From Monilinia fructicola (lineage: Eukaryota > Ascomycota > Leotiomycetes > Helotiales > Sclerotiniaceae): a DNA stretch of 64,000 nt. The notes beneath the pieces were generated by a model, which saw only the letters and a list, made by a program, of their open reading frames with translations, ran no database searches and was not told the DNA's origin. Within the stretch, counting starts at the first letter, position 1; every line of letters starts with the position of its first letter. Location of the stretch: assembly GCA_008692225.1 (NCBI GenBank), contig VICG01000001.1, positions 1,600,501-1,664,500 of the forward strand, given 5' to 3'. Position numbers and translations under genes: made by a program. This document shows, piece after piece, positions 1 through 12,032 of this stretch.

Positions 1-1245
1 ATTATCGCAACCAACACCTCGTGGTGAAGGCGATATGGTGGATGATGGTATTACCCGTCGTCTTGGGTCGAGACGGGATCTTTAGATTGCCCGAATCTCC
101 TCAAGGTATAAGAAAAGAAAGTTCTTGAAAGCCATAAAATTTTCATGTCTCGACGCCATACACCCATATGGCGTGCTTTTGGATAACGCACAAATCAACT
201 TTACATAATGAATCTTTGGTTTGTACACACATAGTGACTGTACTGCGTAGATGTCGAAGAGAGGAAAAGTCGACGACGCCACAAAAGAGTAAATGTCGGA
301 GTGTGCTCCAAAGGGGTGGTGGATACCGTTGACAGGAAGATTCCATTTTCACTAATCTGATGAGAACATCTCTAGCGCACTTGTCGCCATCAACCATCAT
401 TACATAGTCTTACCCATCTACTGACTAAAGTAGCATATTAATCGGCAAGATTCATGTTACATTGGTCGCAGTGGTGAAATTCTTATCAGTACATAAGTAC
501 ATGATAGACGATCTGCATGGGGAGAGCTGCAAAAATATTGAGAATCAATGTAATAGAACAGTCTGTCGGGTGCAAGTACTGCATGCAATGCCTGTAAAAG
601 CATATGTTGTCATTTTTCCCAGGACTTTCGTGATTGTTTCGCGATCAATTAGCACTTCAGAAAATTCATGAAGTAAAAAGTGCCAAGCTTATGGATGAAA
701 ATTCTCTCTGTGATCTGTGGTCTGTGATGTAAACGGCATGAGAGAAATCATACCGGCGACTTAGCTTTTGGACAACCGGTATTCACCGACAGCCATTCTC
801 ATCGTCTTCAAATTTTTCTGTAAGGATACGTGAAAGTCAACGTTGACTCGAAGTTCCAGTAAAGTTTTGAAGGTGGATGCACCTGGGAATCTTAATTCCT
901 GGCTAAGTCACGTGTCTTTGAAGCACGGTTATCGACATCTTCTCAACAACTTGCTTGACGACGCTTTCGAGTCGAAGGAAGCACAATATACCGGCAAAAT
1001 AAAACATGTTGTCTCTTGTAACTTCACAATCATAGAAAAACCTTCGAGAGACGGCTTTGATACTCCATCTTATATCGTTCTACGGATATGAGCAAGTACA
1101 TCAAAGATGAGTCATTGACCGATCCTTGTGCGTGGCAATATCAAGACCAACCACAACAGGCAGCTTTTCATCAGATCTCAGGTCACAGGAAGCCATGTCA
1201 AATCGTATTATATCATCATTTCGCACTATCCCGCAACTATCTACA
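1..1245. other. intergenic, no supported gene
   Basis: Only short open frames lie here. The longest protein-like one is on the plus strand at 843-1091 (82 codons). It has no recognisable domain and no good start context, so I do not call it. The left edge of the window may hold the regulatory region of a gene outside it. Confidence 0.5.
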
Positions 1246-2470
1246 TCAAATGCCCAACGCTTCTCGTCGTGATTTGCTCTCGGGGTCTAAGAATGGCTTC
1301 TCCCCAACGCTGACTGCTCTGACACCATACCGTTCACCCTGACCTTCGAGATCATCTGTGGCTGTATGGAAAACCGAACGGTTATCCCAGATAGCTGTGT
1401 TTGTCAGTAAGAGCGCGGGTATTCTCCTGTTCGATGGATAAACTCACCCAAGTCATTCTGATTCTTCCATTTAAATCGCACCTGCAAATCGTGGTTGTCC
1501 AGCAACAATCGTTTGAACCATTTCAACAATGCCTGACTCTCCAGTTGGGTGATATCATTAATGTGGCTGACATGGCCTCCAACAGGGAAGACGGATTTCC
1601 ATCCAGTAACTGGGTTAGTTCTGATTACTGGATGCACGGCTTTCAATTCTTTTCCAATATTTTCAGGCGCTCCTCTTGGCTTATCGTATAGTTCGAATCC
1701 ACCTTTCTCGGCAGCTTCGATAAAACCAGGCTGGTGGAATGTTACCGTGAGGCTTTCGAGGAATTTCTGATATGGTTCTGAGATACGGTCATAAATTTCG
1801 TACCCGCTGGCCCACAGTGTGTCGCCTCCGGTCTTTGGTAGCACCTCTAACTTTAAACTAGAATAATCAGACGGTTTAGGCTCAAACGCAATATCTGAGT
1901 GCCATTTAGATGAGTTCTGAAGACCGTTGGCACGATCAAATCTGGTCTTGTCGTAGATTTTCTTATTGAGTACCGAATCGATGGTACTAATTTCTGGGTC
2001 CGTCACACGATATCCCTCTCTCTCTGGGTTGAGTACTGGGTGTATATGGAGACCTGATGTAGCTGGCTTTCCGGAAAGGAGACCAATGCGCTGGACGAGC
2101 TCTTTTTGTAAGTCGGGGGTGAGGTCATCTTGTGAGCGGAAGAATACCACACCACGCTGAGATACTGGATTCTCATCAGTCTACATAGACTCGTGGTATC
2201 ATTAGGTTTGATAGGAAACTTACTGGTAAGGGCAAGCTCACGCAGGAGCTCATCGGAATTGGGAGCTTTTAACCATTCTACCAGATTGACGTTTGGAAAC
2301 TCGCGGCCAATGACGGGAGTAACGTCGAAAGACTCAAACTGGTCCAAAGCCCCGGTACTTTTCACCCACTTCTCTTGGGAGGTGACATCTGGCTTGACGT
2401 TGCCTTTGGCAGCGTTGAGCTCTGGCACTTCAACCGTGACTGATTGGCCGTCTGTTGCGGAAGGGGCCAT
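1246..2470 (-). CDS. TauD/TfdA-family 2-oxoglutarate dioxygenase (taurine dioxygenase-like)
   Basis: Three exons on the minus strand: 2224-2470, 1448-2164 and 1246-1394. The introns are 59 and 53 nt with GTAAGT and GTGAGT donors. They total 1113 nt, giving 370 aa. The family uses Fe(II), 2-oxoglutarate and O2 to hydroxylate substrates such as taurine or other sulfonates, releasing sulfite as a sulfur source (Jlp1/TauD knowledge). The HxD iron motif is WHSD (H171, D173). The distal His is in VFHTAT (H331), followed by a GERYG Arg (about R343) that would bind 2-oxoglutarate. The last exon is found only by splicing and restores the AIWDNR block, so the gene looks intact. The N-terminus has no signal peptide, so it is probably cytosolic. 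The exact substrate cannot be read from sequence. Confidence 0.9.
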
Positions 2471-3970
2471 GATGTATCAATTGTAGACTTTGCGTTGTTC
2501 TTGGGTTCGTGATGAAGGGGATGAAGGATTAATGTCGACGTTCTCAGACACAGAGAACTGGAGATCATGATGTTCTTACAGAACGGGTCGTTCAGTCTAT
2601 GTATTCGTCTTTGGATATGCGGGGTCAGCTTCAATCTCGACTGCTATCCTATAAAAGCATCCTCTCCTACTACCGGAAAGGACGGCACACATGGCGAGAT
2701 ACACTAGATGATGACGAGATATGGGGTTGGCATCTCGGTTGTCAGGTACGAATTCAAAGTTGGGACTGTATCGGTAATGCAAGACTGCCGGCTAATCCCC
2801 AGACGTCCCTATGATTGCAAGGCATTGTGACGCTCGAATGATCAGAAATATGACCCAGAGAGTTGGTTATCAGATAAGAACGCGGGGAAGTATTACTGAT
2901 TGTTTTGGATAATGCTGCTAAAATCTTCCCATGCGGTCTATTCTGCGATGATGGACCTAAATTGCGTCATGCTAAAAAGCACATGATTGGATGCTTGGCA
3001 TCGAGTTAGTTGAGGAGTACCAAACTTCAATGCCAATGCTGACTAATCGGCAAGCCATGTGCAACCTTGTCTTGACACCAGTTAGATAAAATCTCGAGTT
3101 CGATCAACAGACTTCTAAATCGGCTATGACAACAACCCTGATTGGATGTGTCAACTGTAAACTCGTATGACCTGTCGATTAACTACTAGATCGTTCGTAT
3201 GCTACAATGAACCCCGCAAGACCTACATTGCACGTTATTGATATTACTACCGTCACGTCCATGTGCCCATCTCCAACCCATTTTCCGAGTAGATAAAAGC
3301 ACGCATTCCGCTAATCTACCGACTCCCCCTTTTCGCTTACATATAGGGGTAGATCGGTCAACCTCCTGACACTACTGTACCACAGCGAGAGGAGAAGCCA
3401 AAAAACCTTAATGCTTCACAGATCGCATGAAAGAAGATATGATGCAAGGTGAAACTAGAAATGCTGCCGAGAGTAATTGAGACGGATGTGTTCATGCCGG
3501 ATTTTGGAATCGCATAGTTGTAAGCTCCGGATGATAAGTGATCTTGGATGGTTCGCCATTCAAGCGTTGTTGGAGGTGTCAAACAAAACGAGGAGATTAA
3601 TCAACCAAGACTTTTAGTGGCAGATATCGAGAGAATTGCTCACATGGGCCGGGATGGGAACGATAAATGACTGGAAGATAGGACGTATCTATTTCCATTT
3701 GTATTTCACTGTTCTATAGTGATGCCCATATATGCATGTATGCGCACGCATCAAAACCTAAAACACCTGTTCTCCTGCCCACTAATCCGTTTTTTGGGGG
3801 ATATCTAAACGCCGGTCCCGTTGTACCAAACCGAAACAAGCCATGCACTGCCCATCCATTCCTACACCGTTTTATACAAAGATCATTATACCGCCTAGTA
3901 AGAGGAGATCCGTTGTATCCTTTCATCTAGACCGTGAATCCATCCATTTATAATCCATCCAACCACGAAC
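2471..3970. other. intergenic, 1.5 kb
   Basis: It separates the 5' end of the dioxygenase gene from the 3' end of MDM31. No open frame here has a domain or plausible exon structure. The part next to 2470 should carry the dioxygenase promoter. Confidence 0.5.
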
Positions 3971-6192
3971 TCAAGCAACATTTCCTGCCATACCCATAAA
4001 TATTGCTTGGATTGCCATTGAAATCGACCAGAATCCCACCTTTTTCAACCGACGCAGACGTGCCTGACCATCCACCACATCTTTCGCAAAGGCTTCGTAA
4101 GTCTCTGCAGACAAATCATCCATTAGTCCGCTGTCGAAGATGGTCCAGCTACCATCAAAGTCGCTAGCACGTTTTACAATTCGACAGTTTATGGGAATAA
4201 ATGTTTTCTTCGCATTTATGTAGGCGACAATGGGCCGAATGAGGGCTTGATTGATATATGATAAGTCACGGGTGAAGAGAGGTACAGCAGCTTTCACATC
4301 GTTGAGGTGGATACGGAGATCCATGACGATATAGCGTTTGTTGTCGTCGTGGGAGAGTTCATCGGCTGAAGAAGTGTGCTCGGCTGGTGTGTCAAACTCC
4401 TCAGTCCGTGGATTACTTTCAAGGATATGTAAGTAGCGATTTGAAGTCACAGCTTCTTCCATGCGGTCGTAAAAGTCAGAGACTACCTTGGCAATGCTGT
4501 CATCCGCTTCAGCAGGTAGCATGACATCGGCAACGATGTCGACGTTCCCTTCATGAATCCAGCCAAAGGGTCCTTCGACGCCTCGATTTAAGTGATCAAT
4601 TTTGAGGCCATCTATACGGAGGCGACTTTGCTTTTTCCAAGGGTTTGACCCGTCATTTTCAGAAGAGTCGAGAGCGTGTGTGCCAGCAAACCCGTGGAGT
4701 TGTCGAGGGTGAATTGTGAAAAGAGATCCATCAAAAGCCCCAGACATATTGCTTGCCGAAAGAAAATCGTAAAACAGCCACTGCTTCCGTAGCTGAGGAA
4801 GATCGCACGAGAAAATACTGACAGAGAATGGTCGAAAACCGTTGGGTTGATGCACGGTAACCAAAAGATCTTCCAATTTGAAAGAGTCGATCTCGAAATC
4901 ACCAGGGTTATGCTCGTGCCGGAATGATTTCGGATCGACATATTCGTCGCCCCAATGTACTGAAGTTCGATCAATTACACCTCGGACGCCCTTGACTTCA
5001 ACATCTCTAAGAAGTCCTTTGCCATTCCACCACTTGACAAATGATAGAGTGACGTTCACTGTATCCAGAGTGACATCAAACTGGGTATAGTTTGTATCCT
5101 CCTCCTCTTCTTTCTTGCCTTCTATCTCAACTTGTCGTTGGGAGGCAGCAGCTGCTGCTGCATTCAGTGATGACCCCTTGCTAACCTTACTTTTCCCCTG
5201 TCCTGGTCTCCTCGAAACAAACACATTCCGAAATGTAATTACTCCATCCTTCCATCGCGGCACAATAGCAGATTCGAAAACGACCTTAATACCTGCCGAG
5301 TGTGTGAGGTAATCACCGACCCATCTCGCCAATGTTTCTAATTTCTGATTAGTCAACGCATACATTTCATTTGCTTTCTAGTCTTACCTTGAGCAACAAC
5401 TGTATTTATAGACAGGATGACGAGAGAGAAGAAAGTTGTGGTTCCGATGAATATCCAGGCAATATTTCCCAGAACAAACCACGAAACAAAAGCACTCCAA
5501 TCATCTACATTCCATGGTCGTCCGCCTCTGATTGTAAACCACTTGAATCGAACTTTCAGCCGAGACCAAAACCCTGTCGCTGCAGCGAGTAATTCTTCTC
5601 TCGTCGGCCTATGCGGCATCTTTGGCATGTGAGGAAGGTGGTACTTGCTCGAGGAGTGTGGGATATTGGGATCCGTGACAGTTTCCTCTGATGGCGGGGT
5701 ACTGGTAATTTGTGAAGGTTTGTGGGTCTCTTGAGGCATCCTCCGATCATTTTGTATATTTGATGCAGAGCTCTTATTTCTCCTCGCATAACCCCGCTGT
5801 CTTCGCCGATTGCTTGAATGTATCTCGCGCCGCCATACATGCTGGAAGTTTGAGTGGAAGGACCGTCTTGGTGATGACGCTGTTGAGTATAAATTTTTCT
5901 CCACTGTGGTTGTACATGATGCTATCGAGGGAGCTGCAGATGAACCTGAGCTCAGATCAAGGAAGAAATCCCCGCCATATGCAAAACCTTTTCGAACTCG
6001 AGTCTCTGGGGACGAGTTGTTAAAAGCTCTGATTTTGGATAGTGAAAAAGCACGACGAGTAGTATTTGAAAAAATCGTGTTAGCTACAAGAGGTCGTAGG
6101 GGTATAGGTTCTTTGCATCTCTTTGTCGCAGCGAATAAGCTTGCATGATCCCATAATTGGGACCATAACCTAGGTTTTATGTTCATCGACAT
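3971..6192 (-). CDS. MDM31: Mdm31/Mdm32-family mitochondrial inner membrane protein
   Basis: Two exons on the minus strand: 5388-6192 and 3971-5337, with a 50-nt intron (GTAAGA donor, TTAG acceptor). The phase rules out the nearer CAG acceptor. The product is 723 aa. In yeast Mdm31/Mdm32 are inner-membrane proteins needed for mitochondrial shape, nucleoid organisation and lipid homeostasis. The N-terminal 60 residues are rich in Arg, Ser and Thr and nearly free of acids, as in a presequence. A hydrophobic segment at about residues 232-265 precedes the conserved block beginning ETLARWVGDYL and FRNVFVSRRPG. A second hydrophobic segment forms the extreme C-terminus (about 702-723). This two-TM plan fits the family. 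Which paralogue (31 or 32) it is cannot be fixed here. It diverges from PNO1. Confidence 0.92.
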
Positions 6193-6530
6193 AACCTGCA
6201 GCTCATCCTGAAAGATTGTAAGACTGTTGAAGTCGTCAAAATGCCTTCAAATAAGTTGGAATGAACACAAAAATGAAGGCACGCGAGGGATGAATGATGA
6301 TTGCCTTTTTCCGGATGCGCCTTTTTGGAATTTTTGACACTAATGAAGACGCTAGTGATCTTATCAGTAAATTCTATCTCATCCTTTCCCCACCAAATAT
6401 TTTTTTCCAATTTGATCGGCCGACATCACGAACAATAATTCATAAATCCGACACTCAGAAAAAAAAAAGACATCTCTTGAAATCTCAAAGTGATTGTTCC
6501 TTCACACAATACAAGATTTGACAACACAAA
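6193..6530. promoter_or_regulatory. shared divergent promoter of MDM31 and PNO1
   Basis: Only 338 bp separate the two start codons, so both promoters must lie here, including both 5' UTRs. The half near PNO1 is A/T-rich with an A run just after 6460. No single element is diagnostic. Confidence 0.6.
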
Positions 6531-7430
6531 ATGCCTGCACCAACAGCTTTATTGAGAAGACCGGAAGAGCTTGCTGAAGGTACAAATGCGCCAGCACCAA
6601 ACCAAAGTAATTAAATTCATGACGCTGCCACTGTGCACTATAAGAACAGTAGCTAATTTCTATCCAGACCAAGACGATGAGTTTCTGCTAGATGTACCAG
6701 AAGCTACCTCTGCGGAACTGGATACCATCTTGCCCCCAGCCGGTGACGATAGCGAAATGCACATTGATGAAGAAGGACGACCTCGGTTTGCACCAGCCAA
6801 GAATATTGTACGACTCCCAATCTATACTGCTACTAGGAGCGAATGCGCACGCGATTCTAACAAAGCAACAGGACCCAGTGACTCGAGTAGAGACCCGCAA
6901 AGTTCCCATTCCTCCACACCGTATGACCCCCCTCAAAGCCGCCTGGCCCAAGATCTATCCCCCTCTTGTCGAGGCATCTTAAACTCCAAGTCCGCATGAA
7001 CATCAAAAATAAAGCTGTTGAACTCCGTACCTCTAAGCATACTACCGATACCGGGTCTCTACAAAAGGGTGAAGATTTCGTAAAGGCTTTTTCGCTGGGT
7101 TTCGATGTCGATGATGCTATCGCTCTATTACGACTTGACGACCTTTATATCCAGACATTCGAAATCAAGGATGTCAAGACTTTGCAAGGTGAGCATTTGG
7201 GAAGAGCTATTGGTCGTATCGCAGGCAAGGATGGAAAAACCAAATTCGCAATTGAGAATGCAAGCCGGACAAGAGTGGTTCTTGCAGACAGTAAAATCCA
7301 TATTCTTGGAGGCTTTAAGAATATTCACATTGCGAGAGAGGCAATCGTCAGTTTGATTTTGGGAAGTCCACCTGGAAAGGTGTACGGTAACTTGAGAACT
7401 GTGGCGAGTAGAATGAAGGAGAGATTTTAA
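6531..7430 (+). CDS. PNO1: Pno1/Dim2 KH-domain ribosome assembly factor, frame broken by one base
   Basis: Three exons: 6531-6606 (or ending at 6579; both donors give the same phase), 6668-6807 and 6872-7430. Pno1/Dim2 binds the 3' end of 18S pre-rRNA in the 40S precursor and works with the endonuclease Nob1 in the nucleolus and cytoplasm. The signature KVPIPPHRMTPLK is followed by WPKIYPPLVE, then HLKLQVRMN, and by a C-terminal KH region with GRIAGKDGKTK and the end SRMKERF. The product would be about 257 aa, close to the family length. The oddity is that after GAG (6971-6973) one extra G (6974) moves the conserved HLKLQVRMN block into the next frame, and the original frame stops at 6982. 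There is no room for an intron. An essential gene should not be broken, so a sequence error is the likeliest cause. Confidence 0.9.
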
Positions 7431-8457
7431 AGGCTGGGCTACATCGGCTAGATTTATGACAGGAAATGCAATTGCTGGGCGTTGTGGAGTTAGGAGGGAA
7501 TATAAGGGGAAAAGCACGACTTTTAGCATTAATGAATGCATTCTATGTTCCCATTCGAGCTTATATGGATGAAGAGGCCATCTCAAGGCAAACGAGCATG
7601 TGAATCTCTACTTGGAGGTAGGTACTTATAGAATTCCTAGTTAATAAAACTACTTCAATCGATCTGCCTACTATCCCATATATTGATATTCATCTCCAGG
7701 ATCTCATGAATATTCTATGTACATGTAAAGAATGGTACAACCAATCCTCTATTCTTCAAATCCATTGCGTATGTACAAAATTGACTCGCCTTGAAGAATA
7801 TCACACTAGAACTATATATGTTTGGCGTCAGTGATTATGTGTACGAGAACTCCCAATACCTCCCTCCCCTAGATGACATTGACCCAAGCTCCAGAACCTA
7901 GATCTATATGTAAGTAAGTCACGCTTTGGCTAATTCGATTTTCTATTTCCTCTGGTAACCAATGGATGGGATCACTTGGGTTGTACCTAGGTATTTTTGA
8001 ATGCATTAGGGTTTGAAACATTTACCAACCGTGATCAAGATTAACTTGACCTCCCTCCCACCTTGACTGAGCAAGTTCAAATACTAAATATCCATGGATG
8101 GCATAGCACTTCACGCCTTCGCGATACCTTCTGCACGCTCTCCCATGTTTTTGTGGAGCATATTCGCCTTAAAGGATCGTTCCTCATGGATGGACATCTA
8201 TGCAGGATCCCATACAAGTCCTGTACAGGGATTCTAAGGTATCACCATAAAACATCAATCATATCTTCGTAATGCAAAGTAAGATGAGTTTTACATACCT
8301 CCCGCTTCTAATTCGTTACTTACCATGACTGCCATGCTAATTCTATGATATACAGTCATATCGAATCATGTATCTCGAGATCTTGCGGGAGAGTTTTCAA
8401 ATCAATAATGATGATTGATACTTGTTATTCATCCTATGACGTTTCCATTGGAGTTGT

Positions 8458-8570
8458 AGGAAAAGAAAAGAGAGAGGGAAGAGAAAGAGGGAAGAGAGAG
8501 GCAGAGAGAGGCAGAGAGAGGGATAGAGGGAGAGGGGCAGGGAAAAGGGGGGAGAGGGGGAGGGAGCAGA
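8458..8570. repeat. polypurine/polypyrimidine tract
   Basis: About 113 bases are almost pure A and G, mostly GAGAG, GGGAA and GGGGAG units, with only isolated C or T. Such tracts can form triplex DNA and often lie in promoters. The kinase start is 760 bp downstream. Confidence 0.9.
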
Positions 8571-8838
8571 CTCAAGAGGAAAGTAACAATACCTACTCCT
8601 CTGTACATTTTGTTAAGCTCTCACATCCATGGATAACAACATACATAGTAGACGAAAGAGGATGGATGCCGTTGTAGCCTTTGAAAAGTAAATACTCGAG
8701 TACTAACATTCCACATACCATATACCTACCTACTTATCTACTAATGACAACCTCTTGAAACTTTGACATTTGTCTTGAGCGGGCTGCATAAAGAAATACA
8801 GTAAGTATCGTTTAATTATCGTTTGTCGTTTAACCTTT

Positions 8839-8876
8839 GCCCTTCACCCTTCACCCTTCACCCATTACCCTTCACC
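8839..8876. repeat. CCCTTCA heptamer array
   Basis: About five CCCTTCA units in tandem, one variant (CCCATTA). It lies just upstream of a run of 13 C at 8894-8906. Confidence 0.85.
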
Positions 8877-9333
8877 GGTGTTGATCAGATCCTCCCCCCC
8901 CCCCCCGAGATATATTTAAAGGAGGTCCCTCGAGTCGTCTTATTACTGTTGAAAAGTAATATACGAGAGCACTCGTAAATACCGCTTCCGAATAGCCCGT
9001 TGCCCGGACCAGAAAAAAAACATGCCCCTGTTGAAGCGTCTCCTTGTCATTTGTTTTGTCTCTGTATCTTGATCTTTACTATACCTTATCTATCGTGCAC
9101 CAATATCGAAGTTATTACATTACGCAGCACCCCAATGACTAAAGGATTTTAATAAGTTTCTTCGCCCAAACTTCGTCAATAATCTGGTACATCTCAAGGG
9201 CTCCTTTATTTACAAACAAATAAGCTTTGATTCGTCAACACGACGCGCCGCTCGCCGTGACTCGTAGAGTTTGGATGTCCCGCCTAAGGGCCTCTTCTAT
9301 ACACAGCAGACGGAGTGGCGAAAGGTGACTGGT

Positions 9334-12032
9334 ATGCAGGCAGCAAGGCTCAAGGCTGAATCGCAGGGCCGGAAAGCTAAGGTAGGCATTACTCGAGAGC
9401 GTGAGGTTGGCGCAAGGAGAAGGGCTTCTTGGAAATGGATGTGAGGGGCTGATATATTCGAGTCACAGCTTGCCAATTCATATCATGAGTTATTGGAGTA
9501 CGTACTTTCCGGGATGGATAATGTTGAACAATACTGACAAGGAATTTTGTGCAGAGAGTTCTCGTCGAAAGACCTACGCTCAGTAGGTAATTACACTTTG
9601 GGGAGATTAATTGGGAAGGGATCCTTCGGAAAGGTCTATCTGGCTTCGCACAAACTTCTACATAACTCTAAAGTACGTGCCAAAGACAGTGATGGATTTC
9701 GCAGAATGTCAGCTAATATGGCGGTCTGCCATAGGTTGTACTTAAGTCTGCCAACAAGGACGATTCGAATCTGGCCCGCGAAATACACCATCACCGACAG
9801 TTCTTACATCCTCATATTGCTCGCTTATACGAAGTCATCGTCACCGAAAACTTGGTATGGCTTGTTTTGGAGTACTGTCCTGGTAAGTGGCACACGTAGG
9901 TGTAAGTAAGCTGGGCTAATAATGGTGCAGGCGACGAACTCTATAATTATCTTCTCAAGAATGGGCCATTGCCAGTGGAAAAGGTTCAAAAGATCTTCAC
10001 TCAATTGGTTGGTGCAGTTGCATATGTCCATAACTCGTCCTGTGTTCACCGAGACTTAAAGCTGGAGAATATCCTTCTAGACAAGCACGAGAATGTTAAG
10101 CTTGTAGATTTTGGCTTCACTCGCGAGTATGAGGGTAAGGCGAGTTATCTGCAGACTTTCTGTGGCACAATATGTTACAGTGCTCCTGAAATGCTGAAGG
10201 GGGAAAAGTATGCCGGGGAAAAGGTTGATGTTTGGAGTTTAGGCGTCATTCTATACGCCTTACTATGCGGAGAGTTACCATTCGACGACGACGATGACAG
10301 CGTTACACGAACTAGGATCTTGACCACGGAACCAAAATGGCCGGAGCACCTTACCACTGACGCGCGAACTTTATTGGGCATACTATTGTCGAAGCGGCCC
10401 TTGATACGACCTGCCTTGTCCGATATTCTCACCCACCCTTTTCTTGCCGAGCATGCGCCACAACAGCAAGCCATATTAAAACTACAGAGAGCGGCGCCAT
10501 TCACAACAGCATTAGAGAAGGAGACCTTGGAACGTATGCGAAGTGCGGGTGTAGATATTGATCAGGTCATTGAAAATGTGTTGGCTCAACGATGTGATGC
10601 ACTAGCAGGTTGGTGGGCTCTTCTGCTCGAAAAGGAAGAGAGAAAGCAGGTTCGGAAGGAGCGAAAACGAAGGGAACGAGAGGCAGAGAACCGATCCTCA
10701 AGAAGACTGAGTGCTGCGAGTAGCCGTTTGGAGAAAATGACGCCGATTTTAACAGGGGTCGATGAAGAAGGGCAGCCACTAAAGATGAGCGATCCACCTA
10801 GGAGTAGAGGAAGGAAGGAAAGGCGAAGCGCTCATTACCCGGATCTTATCCTGACAGATTTGCCTGGATTGCCCGAACATTCACAGTTCTCCTCGCCTGA
10901 TGTTCACACACCTCCTCCACCACTCGAAAAAGATTCAATTCGGTCGACAAGTTCGTCTCGGCATCGGCGCCCAATTCCTCCCCCAAAAGAGGGTACCCTC
11001 AGGAGTGCCCGATCGCGAGGAAGCACATTACAGCTGGTTACTTCTAATCATGATTTTCTACACCCTAGTACTAATGGCATTGTCAAACCTCCCCAACGTC
11101 GTAAGCACCAGCACCCAATTATCAATCAATTGGCTCATTGGAAACATTGGCTTCTCGATTCTGCTAGACGTGCTAGGTCGCCTGGAAAAAAGACAAAAGC
11201 TAGTCGCTCAACACCAGATCTCCGCGAGAAGGCTGCTGACGGCTCAACCAGTCCGAAGGAACCTAGTCCACGACCAGTCACTTCGAAGTCACCTACGATG
11301 ACGCGTGCTCCAGTACCATATCTAGGCGGTCAGCCTCCTATTTCACGAATGTATACATCATCAAGCACTAAGCGGCATTCTTTATCTCCATCTCCCGTGA
11401 CCCCTCGCTCAACGTTCCAGCGTCGACCAAGTAGTGGCTTGCGAGGACGAAAATCTACATCATCTTCTGTCTCTTCTGTACGTAGCATAATGCATCAACA
11501 TACACATTCAAAAGCTTCGTCAACTTCGTCCAACGGATCTGGCTCAAAGATATCGCTACCTACTCGCAGTCCCCATCACTCCGTCAAAGTCCTTCCTGCA
11601 ACGCCTACCCTTGGCTCATTCCCTTCGAATATTCGCGTCGTTCGACAAACTCCACTTTCAAGTTTCAACGAAGGCGTCTCGTGGGGTGCCAACAACAGTG
11701 CATTTGGTGCTCCTCTTGTTTTTGCAAAACGGAAAAAGAATGTATTCAAAGGGCCTTCACTTAATACTGCTTCGTCAAACGCTTCGGGCAGCGGACTTGG
11801 ACACACAAGAACAGGCTCACATAGCAGAAGTACCAGTATAGCAGGCAGAAGGAGCGGCGAAATCATTGAGGAGGAAGACGAAGAGGAAATCGAAGAAGTC
11901 GATGTCTTTACCCCTGTAACTGGTCCAGGCGAAACAGAAGAAATGGTCTTTACCCCGAGTGATATGTTGAGGCTCGATGATACGATTGAGGAGTCAGATA
12001 GAGAGAAGACGCCTACTAATGGAGCTGTATAG
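9334..12032 (+). CDS. Ser/Thr protein kinase, CAMK/Kin4-like, with long disordered tail
   Basis: Five exons: 9334-9381, 9469-9497, 9555-9672, 9735-9882 and 9931-12032. Phases agree throughout, giving 814 aa. The start is the first ATG leading into SYHELLEEFSSKDLRSVG and then the kinase domain. Kinase motifs are the glycine loop GKGSFGKV (46-53), VVLK with the catalytic Lys (K69), HRDLKLEN (D156), DFGF (D174), CGTICYSAPEML and DVWSLGVILY. The domain ends near HPFLAEH. After it comes a basic helical stretch (KEERKQVRKERKRRERE), then about 500 residues rich in Ser, Pro and Arg, and an acidic end (EEEDEEEIEEVD). The domain resembles CAMK/AMPK-related kinases such as the Kin4 group. The substrate is unknown and no KA1 domain is visible. 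Confidence 0.88.

Larger units (their letters stand above)
7431..9333. other. intergenic 1.9 kb with simple repeats
   Basis: No gene is supported. It holds the 3' end of PNO1 and the kinase promoter, a polypurine tract (8458-8570), a CCCTTCA array (8839-8876), a run of 13 C (8894-8906) and one copy of the palindrome TACTCGAGTA at 8693-8702. Confidence 0.55.
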
